A stretch of DNA of 64,000 nucleotides, taken from positions 9,972,001 to 10,036,000 of the forward strand of contig NZ_CP107942.1 of the NCBI RefSeq assembly GCF_036053395.1, in the 5' to 3' direction. Below, one piece after another: positions 32,539-40,881 of the stretch. Numbering within the stretch: position 1 is the stretch's first letter; each line of letters opens with the position of its first letter. The translations under genes and the position numbers were made by a program. This stretch comes from Actinoplanes sp. NBC_00393. Lineage in GTDB: Bacteria > Actinomycetota > Actinomycetes > Mycobacteriales > Micromonosporaceae. The notes below the pieces were generated by a model. The model saw only the letters and a program-made list of their open reading frames with translations. It made no database searches and was not told where the DNA came from.

Positions 32539-33750
32539 TCAGTGGCTGTTGGTGAGCGTGTCGAGGTAGTCGGTGGGTGCGGGTTCGGTGCGGATGTATT
32601 GGGCTGATTTGACGACCCGGCGTCGGTGTGTCGGGTGCTCTGACTCGTGGTGGACGTTGAACTGCTTCGTGTTGTGGCTGCTGTAGAGGAAGCCGACGAA
32701 GTGCTGTGGGGTTGGTGAGCGGCCGCGCATGATCACCGGTCCGAGGTGACGGTGGCTGATCATGATCCGGCCGAGTTGGCCGGTTGAGCGGTTGCTGGTG
32801 AACCACGCGAGGCTGCTGGCGTGACGTTTCATGATGGCGGAGCTGACCTTGCGGGGTGCTCCGCCGCCGAAGTCGTGCTCGGTTTCGTAGGTGCTGGCCG
32901 GTGGGGACGGCAGACGCCAGCAGTCTTCGTGGATCCACTTCGCGAGAGGGTCGTTGGCGACGCGGGGCCGGTAGAGGGGGTCGCCGAGTCGCTGGGCGAT
33001 CTCGTCGGTGAAGCGGCGCTGGTGGCGGATGTCGGCGGCGGCGAGCCGACGCCAGTAGGGCGAGCCGATGAGGGCGGCCAGCGCGATGACTTCGGGATAG
33101 GTCGCCGCGAACAGGCGGGAGGTGCTGAAGAGCCGGACTTCGGTGCCGGGCGGGATCATGCGGTGGAGCCGGTGGTTCCAGTGATGCCAGACGTCGGTGG
33201 TGCTGCTGGGTGGGTTCATCCACCGATGTCCGCAGACGAGGAACGCGGTCAGGACGGCGTCATGGGTCGCGACGGGACCGAGCCGGCGCAGTAGCCGCAG
33301 GTGGGCGTGCTGAGCGGCGACGATGGCGGGTTCGGTGTCCAGGTTGGCCAGGGGCAGAGTGACCAGATCCGGGGGGCCGATCCAGATGTGGTGGTGGGGG
33401 CAGACGTAGCGGTGGTGTGGGAGCAGTTGCAGAACCTGGCCGCCGGGATGGCGGCTGGTGCAACGAGGGCAGCCGCGTTGCGGCTCGGTGCGCATGCTCG
33501 ACCAGTCGGGCTGTGGGTGGCGCAGCTCGATGAGGGCGTTGCGGAGCCGGCCGATCGGGTGGCCGGTGACCTCGGCGAGTTGCTCGGCGACGACGATGCG
33601 GGTGAGGGTCCTGTTGTTGCGAGGCTGGCTGACCTGCCGCCAGAGCAGACGCAAGGGCATGGCGTGCAGGGTCGCGAGCCGGCTGAGGTAGGAGGTGACG
33701 GTTTCGCAGTGCGCGGGGCCGACGGCGATGGGGAGGCGCGAGCGCATCAT
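32539..33750 (-). CDS. tniQ: TniQ-family target-site selection protein
   Basis: This 403-residue protein has the TniQ pattern. An N-terminal helical part contains TVTSYLSRLATLHAMPL. A zinc finger CPRC...CPHH near residues 92 and 118 precedes a C-terminal region rich in Arg and His with no recognised domain. TniQ/TnsD proteins recognise the target and recruit the TnsC ATPase. ATG 33750 overlaps the tnsC stop (ATGA). It is the last gene of the transposition operon. Confidence 0.9.
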   Translation of the reverse strand: MMRSRLPIAVGPAHCETVTSYLSRLATLHAMPLRLLWRQVSQPRNNRTLTRIVVAEQLAEVTGHPIGRLRNALIELRHPQPDWSSMRTEPQRGCPRCTSRHPGGQVLQLLPHHRYVCPHHHIWIGPPDLVTLPLANLDTEPAIVAAQHAHLRLLRRLGPVATHDAVLTAFLVCGHRWMNPPSSTTDVWHHWNHRLHRMIPPGTEVRLFSTSRLFAATYPEVIALAALIGSPYWRRLAAADIRHQRRFTDEIAQRLGDPLYRPRVANDPLAKWIHEDCWRLPSPPASTYETEHDFGGGAPRKVSSAIMKRHASSLAWFTSNRSTGQLGRIMISHRHLGPVIMRGRSPTPQHFVGFLYSSHNTKQFNVHHESEHPTHRRRVVKSAQYIRTEPAPTDYLDTLTNSH

Positions 33751-34805
33751 GCGGACTTGGGCCGGGTCTTGGATCGTGTTGCGGGCGTGACATGGCTGCG
33801 TTCGGCGGCGTAGTCGACGGGGACCGTGTCGAGCAGTTCGCGGGTGATCTGTTCGGTGGAGTTCTCGATGGCGAGGATGGCCGCGCCGCGGATCAGCTGG
33901 GACAGGCTGCCGATCATGCCGGCGGTGCGGCGGTAGAGATATTCGTCCAGGGCGACGAGCGTGCCGGGGATGTGACGGTGCAGTCGCAGCATCGCTTCAA
34001 GGGTGGCGATCAGTGACTGCCAGGCCGCCCGTTGCTCGGCGGTGCCGTAGGCGAACGGCGCCGAGCCGATGAGGGTGAATCGTCCTGCGATCTGCCGGCC
34101 GCGGACGCCGGTGAACAAGCCTTGGGCTTCGACATCGATACCGGCGTAGACGAAGGTGGCGGGCAGCCGCTCGGCGAAGTATTTGAGCTGGTCGGACACC
34201 TCGGCGCCGGTGCGGGTGGCGAGGCTGATGTTGTGTATCTCGTCGACCAGAACCAGGTTGATGCCGGTGCGGGTCGCGGTGGTGCAGACGGCGTTGACGA
34301 TGTCCGCCATGTTGTTGGTGTGGTCGGTGAACGCCAGGCCGTAGAAGCGGGCGAACTCCTTGGCGAGCATCCGGGCCGTGGCCGCCGGCGGGACGGTGAC
34401 ATAGGCGACCGGCAACCGGTGCGGTAGCGACGGCTGCCGCTTGCGGACGGCGCGTTCGTGGGTGCGCCCCAACTGGGTCAGCGCGGTGGTCTTGCCGGTG
34501 CCCGAGGCGCCGGACAGGATCAGGCCGCGCCGGGCGGAGACTTGCCGCCGGTTGAGCTGGATCAGCAGCCGGCCGGTGTTGAGCACTTGCCGGATCGTCG
34601 GGGTGTGCACCAGCGGTAGTTCGGCATGGTAGTCATGACGTCTTTCGTCGTGCGCGGCCCGTTGCTCACCGCTGAGCTGCAGGGCTTGCTCAGTAGTGAG
34701 CAATGCGGGTGGATGCGGCTGGTAGTCGACGAACCGGCGCCAGCCTTCCTTGGTCGTCGGCGGTTCGTCCGGCGCGAACACGCCACCGTCTGGGGCGAGG
34801 CTCAT
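33747..34805 (-). CDS. tnsC: TnsC/TniB-like AAA+ transposition ATPase
   Basis: This 352-residue ATPase has Walker A SGASGTGKTTAL near residue 107, Walker B NLVLVDEIHNI near residue 179 and a sensor region GRFTLIGSAPF. TnsC-type ATPases link the target selector to the transposase and give target immunity. ATG 34805 overlaps the tnsB stop; GTG 34811 is possible. All motifs are intact. Confidence 0.9.
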   Translation of the reverse strand: MSLAPDGGVFAPDEPPTTKEGWRRFVDYQPHPPALLTTEQALQLSGEQRAAHDERRHDYHAELPLVHTPTIRQVLNTGRLLIQLNRRQVSARRGLILSGASGTGKTTALTQLGRTHERAVRKRQPSLPHRLPVAYVTVPPAATARMLAKEFARFYGLAFTDHTNNMADIVNAVCTTATRTGINLVLVDEIHNISLATRTGAEVSDQLKYFAERLPATFVYAGIDVEAQGLFTGVRGRQIAGRFTLIGSAPFAYGTAEQRAAWQSLIATLEAMLRLHRHIPGTLVALDEYLYRRTAGMIGSLSQLIRGAAILAIENSTEQITRELLDTVPVDYAAERSHVTPATRSKTRPKSA

Positions 34806-36229
34806 AGCCACTTCTCTGCTTCTGCATCGGCGTCGAAGACGCCGAACGCGACGACTTCGGTGCCCGGCCGGGCGGTGCTCGCGCCCTCCGGCGGGGCAGG
34901 TTCCGGTAACAGGGGTCGGTGAGCGGCCTGCCCGGCGCGGGTGCGGGCGGTGACACGGGCGCCGGCTCTGTCCGGTCCTTGCTGCGCGCGGGTGAGCAGC
35001 CCGTCGAGGATCCGGGCGATCTCGGCCTCGGTTGCTGCGGTGCCGGCCAGGCGGCGGGCGTGGCGCCAGGTGAAGTCGGCGAACGGCGCGGACACCATCG
35101 GCAGGTGGGTCCACGCGACGGTGATCCAGCCGTCCGGGGTGCGCATGTGGACCTGGGAGACGTCGTAGGGGTCGTAGTGGACCTCCCACCGGTTCTGTCT
35201 CGCCGTGATCCCGGAACGCTGGCGCCGGTAGGGGTTGAGGGCCGCGTCGTCGTAGGTGCGGTTGTCGATCCGGATGCCCTCGTCGGTGATCCGCCGCCAG
35301 GAAACGGGCAGCAGTTCGAGATAGTCCTCGCCGGTCAAGGTCAGCGGCAGGTAGCCGGCCGCAGCGACCAGCGTCGCGTACTTCTCGTTCGGTGTGAGGA
35401 TCCGCCGAGGCTGATGCGGGTCCCGCAGATCGTCGTGCGGCCGGTGCTGCCAGCCGGCGATGAGCCATTCGTCGAGCAGGTCCTGCAACTCGCCGATGGT
35501 CCACTCGCCGGTGACGTCGCGGCCGCGCAGGGTCGGGTTGCCGCCGGTGTAGCCGGCGACGTGCTGCGCGAACAAGGTCTTCACCGCCGCGTTCGTGGCC
35601 TCGACGACGCCCTTGTCGGTCGGGGTGCCCTTGCGTGCCGGCTGGACGGAGATGCCGAGCCGCTCGCAGGCCCGGACGAAGGTCTGCGAGACGAACACCC
35701 GGCCGTGGTCGATGACGATCTGATCCGGGACGATCACCGGCCGAGCCGCCGCCTCCCGCATCCGGGCATCGATGTCGACCAGCCGCGCATAGGGCATCCG
35801 GGACGCGGACAGCCGCAGCGCGTTCGCCCAACCCGGACGCATCGGCTCAGGGACGAGCATCTTGGCCAGCAGCAGCGCGGCATCGACGGCCTTGGTGCCG
35901 ACCGGCCGCAACACCGCGGCGCCGATCGTGCGGGTAGCGACATCAACCGCCAAGGTCAGATCGGCCCGGACCGGCAATCCGTCGTCGAGCAGCACCATCA
36001 CGTCGATCGGGGTGGAGTCGATCTGGACCTGCTCACCCGGCCGGTAGGCGAACGTCGGAGTGAACGGCCCGGCCGGCCGATTGGCCATCTGCCGACGCGT
36101 CACCGCCGACCCGAACGTGTGCCTGCCCTCGGACAACCGGTCCACCAACTGGTAGAACGCCGTCCGGCCGGGTAACGGCACCACCCCCGGCCCGTGAATC
36201 TGCTCGACCCGCTTGACCACCCGCCGCAT
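34802..36229 (-). CDS. tnsB: TnsB-like transposase, catalytic part (frame-split)
   Basis: This 475-residue part holds the DDE/RNase H core: first Asp in EQVQIDSTPIDV near residue 71, second in IVIDHGRVF, and Glu in DKGVVEATNAAV. The Mu-type C-terminal beta barrel follows (SGITARQNRWEVHYDPYDVS). It cuts and joins the 3' ends. Homologues are one chain of about 690 residues. Here the N-terminal DNA-binding part is in the -1-shifted upstream frame. The ATG overlaps that frame's stop (TGATG), so re-initiation could still make both parts. The continuous homology lies in this frame from about 36280. Confidence 0.85.
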   Translation of the reverse strand: MRRVVKRVEQIHGPGVVPLPGRTAFYQLVDRLSEGRHTFGSAVTRRQMANRPAGPFTPTFAYRPGEQVQIDSTPIDVMVLLDDGLPVRADLTLAVDVATRTIGAAVLRPVGTKAVDAALLLAKMLVPEPMRPGWANALRLSASRMPYARLVDIDARMREAAARPVIVPDQIVIDHGRVFVSQTFVRACERLGISVQPARKGTPTDKGVVEATNAAVKTLFAQHVAGYTGGNPTLRGRDVTGEWTIGELQDLLDEWLIAGWQHRPHDDLRDPHQPRRILTPNEKYATLVAAAGYLPLTLTGEDYLELLPVSWRRITDEGIRIDNRTYDDAALNPYRRQRSGITARQNRWEVHYDPYDVSQVHMRTPDGWITVAWTHLPMVSAPFADFTWRHARRLAGTAATEAEIARILDGLLTRAQQGPDRAGARVTARTRAGQAAHRPLLPEPAPPEGASTARPGTEVVAFGVFDADAEAEKWL

Positions 36230-36801
36230 CAACCGTGACCGAGTACCGGTCGATGCGTCCGTCTCCTCGGCGAGAATCTCGCGAACCGCTCAACCAGCCG
36301 GGCGTCCGCGCGACCCGTAACCGCCCAGGCCCGCACTGCCCTTCGGTCGACCAACCCCCAGAGCCCGTGGGCGAGATAGCGAGACCGGCGACCCTCGATC
36401 GTGCGGTAGCTGACGCCCAACTCGGCCGCTTTGGCCCGCTGCCGCTCGGCCAGGCCGTGCCTCATCGGGTCGTACTCAACCTTCGGCGTCGCGTCGGGTG
36501 GCGCGTCTGGCGGCAGCCCGGTCTCGACCTCCACGACGTGACGCTCCCAGCACCTGGCCGTGGCGAGGACATCGTCAGGTAGCGAGTCGAGCAGACCGAA
36601 CGGCTCCACTTCCGAGATTCGGTCAGTTCCGGCGACGCAAAAGTCTGACGCACCCAGCAGATATCCGATCAACAGCACCTGCTCGGCCCCTGCGGAACAG
36701 CGAAGACGCACGGCAGTGCCGTTGAGCCCGACCACCTGATGATCGTCGCCGTCGAACCGCACCCAGTCACCCAGCCGCAGCGCGGACCCCGAGACGTTCA
36801 T
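36229..36801 (-). CDS. tnsB: TnsB-like transposase, N-terminal DNA-binding part (frame-split)
   Basis: This 190-residue frame carries the N-terminal region of the transposase, with a beta-rich start (LGDWVRFDGDDHQVVGLNGT) and a helix-turn-helix around LAERQRAKAAELGVSYRTIEGRRSRY. The last 16 residues (from RFSPRRRTHRP) do not fit the family. In the -1 frame the same bases read ILAEETDASTGTRSRLMRR, which does. I see no slippery heptamer, so a base change or a split gene is likelier than programmed slippage. Confidence 0.75.
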   Translation of the reverse strand: MNVSGSALRLGDWVRFDGDDHQVVGLNGTAVRLRCSAGAEQVLLIGYLLGASDFCVAGTDRISEVEPFGLLDSLPDDVLATARCWERHVVEVETGLPPDAPPDATPKVEYDPMRHGLAERQRAKAAELGVSYRTIEGRRSRYLAHGLWGLVDRRAVRAWAVTGRADARLVERFARFSPRRRTHRPVLGHG

Positions 36802-37601
36802 GCGGGCACCCCCGCTGCGGCGGCCCGGACCGTGGTGTCCGGATGCAAAGACATCGACAGGTCAGCAAGCAACTCGCGATGCCACAGCAGATGAAACAAC
36901 GTCGGCAGCACGGCGATCGGGTCGCCAACCGCCTCGCCGCCGGCCATCAGAGCAGCCGGCTGCACGAAGACCCGCTGCAACGCTTCCGCGACCGCAGGCA
37001 CCCGGTGCCGAGGGTGCCGGTAACCAGCCAGCCAGCGAACGTTGCGGGTCAGAACGACATCCGTGGCACCCACCACGCGGTAGTGCCATCCGAGCTGATC
37101 ACAAGCATCGCGGGTGGCCGCGAACGCGGCGGCGTCCCTCGGCCGGATGCGGTCGGCCGGGCGACAGTCGACCACCACAGCGCTGCCATCGACCAGCCGC
37201 GCGAAGTAATCCGGCACGTGCGACCGAGCCTTCCCCTGCTCCATCGTCCAGAACAGCCAGAACGGCTGCGAGGCCACCGCGACAACCGCCGGGTCGAAAT
37301 CCAGCAGCATCAGGTGATCACGTTCCAGCCACGACTCGTACCCGACATGGCAGCCCATCGTCGCCGTCCACCACCGGCCCGGGAAATGCCGCTGCCCTTT
37401 GTACTGCGGAAACTGCCGTACCGGCCGACACCACTCCAACCGGCACTGCCACGCCTGCTTCAGCGCGACCCGGCAATCGGTGCCGTCCTCCGCAAGGAAG
37501 CCGATCTCAAAGCCGCCCTGCACACGACCAAGCGGAACCGGCGCACCGGCCCGTCCGGCCGCTAACGCCACAGCTGCACCCATCGACGAATCGACGGCCA
37601 T
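36798..37601 (-). CDS. tnsA: TnsA-like transposon endonuclease
   Basis: This 267-residue restriction-like nuclease matches actinobacterial TnsA-type proteins. The core shows a Glu in GYESWLERDHLMLLDFDP near residue 91, then HVPDYFARL with the catalytic Asp near residue 132, and VVVDCRPADRI where the classical motif has (E/Q)xK. The Lys is replaced by Arg. TnsA cuts the 5' strands so that the element excises fully. ATG 37601 follows GGGGGC. It heads the overlapping transposition operon. Confidence 0.85.
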   Translation of the reverse strand: MAVDSSMGAAVALAAGRAGAPVPLGRVQGGFEIGFLAEDGTDCRVALKQAWQCRLEWCRPVRQFPQYKGQRHFPGRWWTATMGCHVGYESWLERDHLMLLDFDPAVVAVASQPFWLFWTMEQGKARSHVPDYFARLVDGSAVVVDCRPADRIRPRDAAAFAATRDACDQLGWHYRVVGATDVVLTRNVRWLAGYRHPRHRVPAVAEALQRVFVQPAALMAGGEAVGDPIAVLPTLFHLLWHRELLADLSMSLHPDTTVRAAAAGVPA

Positions 37602-37716
37602 GCCCCCAGCATCAACCGCCGCATCGACCTAGCCGCGTCACCGGCCCGGCACGTCCGAGTGAATCCGCAACCTGTCTCCGGACCCCGCAAGATCATCCGC
37701 AGGGTAAGTCCGGACG

Positions 37717-37741
37717 CCGCAAGGTTCGAGCGAACCTGACA
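37717..37741. repeat. Right terminal inverted repeat of the Tn7-like element
   Basis: The complement begins TGTC and ends GAACCTTGCGG, pairing with the left end. Three more CCGCA-type sites lie inward at 37697, 37685 and 37665, spaced 20, 12 and 20 bases apart, as expected for a transposase array. Confidence 0.85.
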
Positions 37742-37746
37742 ACTCT
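37742..37746. repeat. Target site duplication, right copy
   Basis: ACTCT directly after the right transposon end, identical to 31871-31875. Confidence 0.85.
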
Positions 37747-37854
37747 GCCAGATTCTCGGGGTCGCTCGACAACTGGCTCAGCGCCTATAGTCATGCGCAG
37801 CGAGAGCTCAACGGGCGGCTCGTTGAGCGACTACCCTTCACTCCGGAGGCACCG

Positions 37855-38247
37855 ATGCCCACCCTTGAAGAGCGCGTCACCCGACTGGAGCACGACGTGG
37901 CCGAGCAGAAGCGCGACATCGCCGAGCAGAAGCGCGACATCGCCGAGCAGAAGAGGCTCCGGGCCGGTCGGGACCGCGACCTCGCCGACATCACCGAGAA
38001 ACTGCGGGGCCAGGACAAGCTTCTCAAGGCTCTGGCGAAGACCCAGTCCGAGCACACCGCGACGCTCGACCGGCACACCGCGACGCTCGACCGGCATACT
38101 GCGACGCTCGACCGGCATACGGCGATGCACAAGGAGCACGCCGCGGCGCTTGCGCATCTCACTCTCAGCACGCACACGCTCAAGGACGGCGTGGAGCAGA
38201 TCATCGGCATGCTCGACACGTTGATCGACCGCGAGGGCGGACGGTAA
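37855..38247 (+). CDS. Heptad-repeat coiled-coil protein
   Basis: This 130-residue, almost wholly helical protein has two blocks of near-identical heptads. EQKRDIA occurs three times near residues 17-34 (21-bp units from 37900). HTATLDR occurs three to four times near residues 67-90 (21-bp units from 38053). The end is an amphipathic helix (LKDGVEQIIGMLDTLIDR). GGAGG precedes the ATG. It is likely a trimeric or dimeric coiled coil of unknown role. It lies just outside the transposon, so it is not cargo. Confidence 0.75.
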   Translation: MPTLEERVTRLEHDVAEQKRDIAEQKRDIAEQKRLRAGRDRDLADITEKLRGQDKLLKALAKTQSEHTATLDRHTATLDRHTATLDRHTAMHKEHAAALAHLTLSTHTLKDGVEQIIGMLDTLIDREGGR

Positions 38248-38296
38248 CGAGCGGGCGATTCGGAGCAGACGGGCGGGGCGTGTCACCCTAGAGCGC

Positions 38297-39430
38297 GTGA
38301 CCGCACCGCTCATGCTCGGCGACCATGCCGTCAACCCGCCTGTCGTGCTCGCCCCGATGGCGGGGATCACCAACGTGGCGTTCCGGCGTCTCTGCCGGGA
38401 GCAGGGCGGCGGCGTCTACGTCTGCGAGATGATCACCACGCGGGCGCTGGTCGAGCGGATTCCCAAGACGCTCAAGATGATCGCGTTCGCCGAGGACGAG
38501 GGTTTCCGCAGCCTGCAGCTCTACGGCGTGGACCCGGACGTCACGGCGGCCGCGGTCCGGATGATCGGTGAGGACGGCCTCGCCGATCACATCGATCTGA
38601 ACTTCGGGTGCCCGGTGCCGAAGGTGACGCGGCGCGGCGGCGGGTCGGCTCTGCCGTGGCGGCGCCGGCTCTTCGCCCGGATCGTGGGCCAGGCGGTGGA
38701 GGCCGCGAAGCCCTACGGCATCCCGGTCACGATCAAGATGCGCAAGGGCATCGATGAAGACCATTTGACGTACGTGGAAGCAGGCCTCGCCGCGCAGGAT
38801 GCCGGCGTGGCCGCGGTGGCCCTGCACGCCCGCACCGCCGAGCAGCGCTATTCCGGCAAGGCGGACTGGGACGCGATCGCCACCCTGAAGCAGGCCCTCG
38901 ACGTGCCGGTGCTCGGCAACGGCGACATCTGGGAGGGTTCGGACGCGCTGCGGATGGTCGAGCACACCGGTGTCGACGGCGTGGTGGTCGGCCGTGGCTG
39001 TCTCGGCCGACCGTGGCTCTTCGCCGACCTGGAGGCCGCGTTCACCCAGGGCGCCGACTACCGTCCGGTGCTGCCCACCCTCGGTGAGGTCGCGAAGATC
39101 ATCTCCCGGCACGCGCAGCTGCTGGTCGAGGCGCTGGAGGACGAGAAGCACGGTTGTGCGGACTTCCGTAAGCACGTCGCGTGGTACCTGAAGGGCTTCC
39201 CGGTCGGCGGCGAGCTGCGCCGCAACCTGGCGATGATCTCGTCGCTCGCCGAGCTGGACGACCTGCTCGCCAAGCTGGACCCGGCGGTGCCGTTCCCGGC
39301 CGAGGCGCTGGGCCAGCCGCGCGGCCGGGTCAACGCGCCCGGCAAGGTGTCCCTGCCGCACGGCTGGCTGGACAGCCGGGACGACGACACCGTCCCGGAG
39401 GGCGCCGAGACCGACGAGTCCGGCGGCTGA
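38297..39430 (+). CDS. dus: tRNA-dihydrouridine synthase, DusB type
   Basis: This 377-residue FMN enzyme reduces uridines in the tRNA D-loop using NAD(P)H. It has PPVVLAPMAGITNVAFRRLC near residue 12, the FMN/tRNA motif DHIDLNFGCPVPKVTRRGGGSAL with the catalytic Cys, ALHARTAEQRYSGKADWDAI and GNGDIWEGSDALRM. The GTG start opens directly into the barrel. The length is normal. It is part of the conserved glyS-dus-dgt-dnaG neighbourhood. Confidence 0.95.
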   Translation: MTAPLMLGDHAVNPPVVLAPMAGITNVAFRRLCREQGGGVYVCEMITTRALVERIPKTLKMIAFAEDEGFRSLQLYGVDPDVTAAAVRMIGEDGLADHIDLNFGCPVPKVTRRGGGSALPWRRRLFARIVGQAVEAAKPYGIPVTIKMRKGIDEDHLTYVEAGLAAQDAGVAAVALHARTAEQRYSGKADWDAIATLKQALDVPVLGNGDIWEGSDALRMVEHTGVDGVVVGRGCLGRPWLFADLEAAFTQGADYRPVLPTLGEVAKIISRHAQLLVEALEDEKHGCADFRKHVAWYLKGFPVGGELRRNLAMISSLAELDDLLAKLDPAVPFPAEALGQPRGRVNAPGKVSLPHGWLDSRDDDTVPEGAETDESGG

Positions 39431-39499
39431 GCGGCTCCACCCGGATCTCCACCCTCCGAAGGTGCCGGTCCACCCCGTCCGGTTCGTAGCTTTCCGGGT

Positions 39500-39751
39500 A
39501 TGACCGAACGCGAACGCAACAAGAAGACGAGCGCCGTCAACTACGTCCTGACCGGTGACCGTGAGGGCAACCGGAGCACCCGGCTCGCCGGTCAGGTCAT
39601 CGGCAAGGTCATCGAGCGGGACGGCGGACGGGTCACCGGCCGCGCGATCATCGCCGTTCTGGTGATACTCGGCGTGGCGGGCCTCGCGTTCGTCGCCTAC
39701 CGTCTGTTGATGATCGACCTGATCCTGACCCTGGTGGGGGAGCAAGGTTGA
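39500..39751 (+). CDS. Small single-pass membrane protein before the kinase
   Basis: This 83-residue protein has a charged cytoplasmic start (TERERNKKTSAVNYVLTGDRE) and one C-terminal membrane segment (AIIAVLVILGVAGLAFVAY). The family is not recognised. Its stop overlaps the TTG start of the histidine kinase by four bases, so it belongs to the two-component operon and may modulate the kinase. Confidence 0.65.
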   Translation: MTERERNKKTSAVNYVLTGDREGNRSTRLAGQVIGKVIERDGGRVTGRAIIAVLVILGVAGLAFVAYRLLMIDLILTLVGEQG

Positions 39752-40881
39752 CCCTGCGCGAGAGGCTCCGGGCGGACGACCCGGAGACCGGCTGGCTGGT
39801 CCGGATCGTGCTCAGCGCGCTGCTGCTCTGGGCTTTCCTGACCGCGGGACCGGCGAGTCCGGGCGTGCGTCCGGTGCTCGCCGGTGCCCTGGCCTGCTGG
39901 ACCCTCTTCCTGGTGGCCGACCGGCGGTGGCCCCGGCTCGCGCGGACCGCACTGGCCTGCGCGGCGGTCCTTCCGGCGACCGTGGCCGGACTGCCCGAGG
40001 ACGCGCACGCGCTGCTCTACCTCTATGCGGCGCTGTTCACCTTCGTCCTGCTTCCGCGTACCCCGATGTGGGCCATCCTCGTGCTCACCGCAACCGTCCT
40101 GGTGGTTCTGCTGACCGGCCTGTGGCTCGCCGGCCGCGGGCCGGCGGCCATGCTGACGCAGCCCGCGCTGATCGCCGTGCTGGTGCTCTTCAGCCTGCAC
40201 CGGCGTGAGTACCGGCTGCGTGCCGAGCAGACCGCGCTGCTGCTGGAGCAGACTTCGCGCATGCAGGAGGCCCAGGCCCGGGCCGCGGCGCTGAACGAGC
40301 GGACCCGGATCGCCCGTGAGCTGCACGACGTGCTGGCCCATTCGCTCGGCGCGCTCGGCGTGCAGTTGGAGGTGGCCGAGGCGCAGCTGACCGAGAAGGG
40401 TGATGTCGAGGGCGCCGCCGCACGGGTCCGCCGGGCCCGGAAGCTGGCCGCCGACGGGCTGACCGAGGCGCGTTCGGCGGTGGCCGCGTTGCGGGAGGAT
40501 GTGCCATCGCTGTCGCGAGCACTTGCCGACCTGGTGGACGGTCACCGTACCGATCATGGGGTGGAAATCACCCTGCGCACCGATGGTTGCCCTCGCGCGC
40601 TGTCACCCGGCGCGGAGGTCGCGCTGCTGCGGGTGGCGCGCGAGGCGCTCACCAACGCGGCCCGGCATGCGCCGGGCGCGCCGATCGCGATGACCCTGGA
40701 TCATGGCGCGGCGGCGGTGCGGCTCACGGTGGACAATCCGGCGCCGGCTGACGACAACAGCGGGGGTACGGGCGGACACGGCCTGACCGGAGCCAGGGAG
40801 CGGATCGCCCTGGTCGGCGGCACGGTGACGGCCGGCCGGGCCGGCGAGATCTGGCGGGTGACCGTGGAGGTGCCATCGTGA
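39748..40881 (+). CDS. NarL-type sensor histidine kinase
   Basis: This 377-residue membrane kinase has about five to six hydrophobic segments in the first 150 residues and little extracytoplasmic sequence. A HisKA_3 domain follows with phospho-acceptor His in TRIARELHDVLAHSLGALG near residue 192. The HATPase domain has VAREALTNAARHAPGA and the G box GTGGHGLTGARER. It senses an unknown membrane signal and phosphorylates the adjacent regulator. The TTG start (TTGA overlap) and GTGA overlap downstream show tight coupling. Confidence 0.88.
   Translation: MTLRERLRADDPETGWLVRIVLSALLLWAFLTAGPASPGVRPVLAGALACWTLFLVADRRWPRLARTALACAAVLPATVAGLPEDAHALLYLYAALFTFVLLPRTPMWAILVLTATVLVVLLTGLWLAGRGPAAMLTQPALIAVLVLFSLHRREYRLRAEQTALLLEQTSRMQEAQARAAALNERTRIARELHDVLAHSLGALGVQLEVAEAQLTEKGDVEGAAARVRRARKLAADGLTEARSAVAALREDVPSLSRALADLVDGHRTDHGVEITLRTDGCPRALSPGAEVALLRVAREALTNAARHAPGAPIAMTLDHGAAAVRLTVDNPAPADDNSGGTGGHGLTGARERIALVGGTVTAGRAGEIWRVTVEVPS

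Larger units (their letters stand above)
31876..37741. mobile_element. Tn7-like transposon (tnsA-tnsB-tnsC-tniQ) with DUF4259 cargo
   Basis: This 5,866-bp element is bounded by 25-bp imperfect inverted repeats starting TGTC and a perfect ACTCT duplication; five bases is the size made by Tn7-type transposition. Four core functions lie on the minus strand, each overlapping the next: TnsA-like endonuclease, TnsB-like transposase (split into two frames), TnsC/TniB ATPase and TniQ target selector. One cargo gene (DUF4259) lies near the left end. TTGCGG-type sites cluster at both ends. No Cas genes or CRISPR array are present, so targeting should be TniQ-dependent. It sits just upstream of a short xdhC. 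Confidence 0.93.

Noticed and set aside
36270..36290. Programmed -1 frameshift in tnsB
   Set aside because: There is no X-XXY-YYZ heptamer at the point of frame change; a mutation or a split gene is simpler, though it is kept open in the findings.
31876..37741. CRISPR-associated transposon
   Set aside because: No Cas12k, Cascade or CRISPR repeats are found between the ends.
37855..38247. Coiled-coil gene as transposon cargo
   Set aside because: It lies outside the right terminal repeat and the ACTCT duplication.
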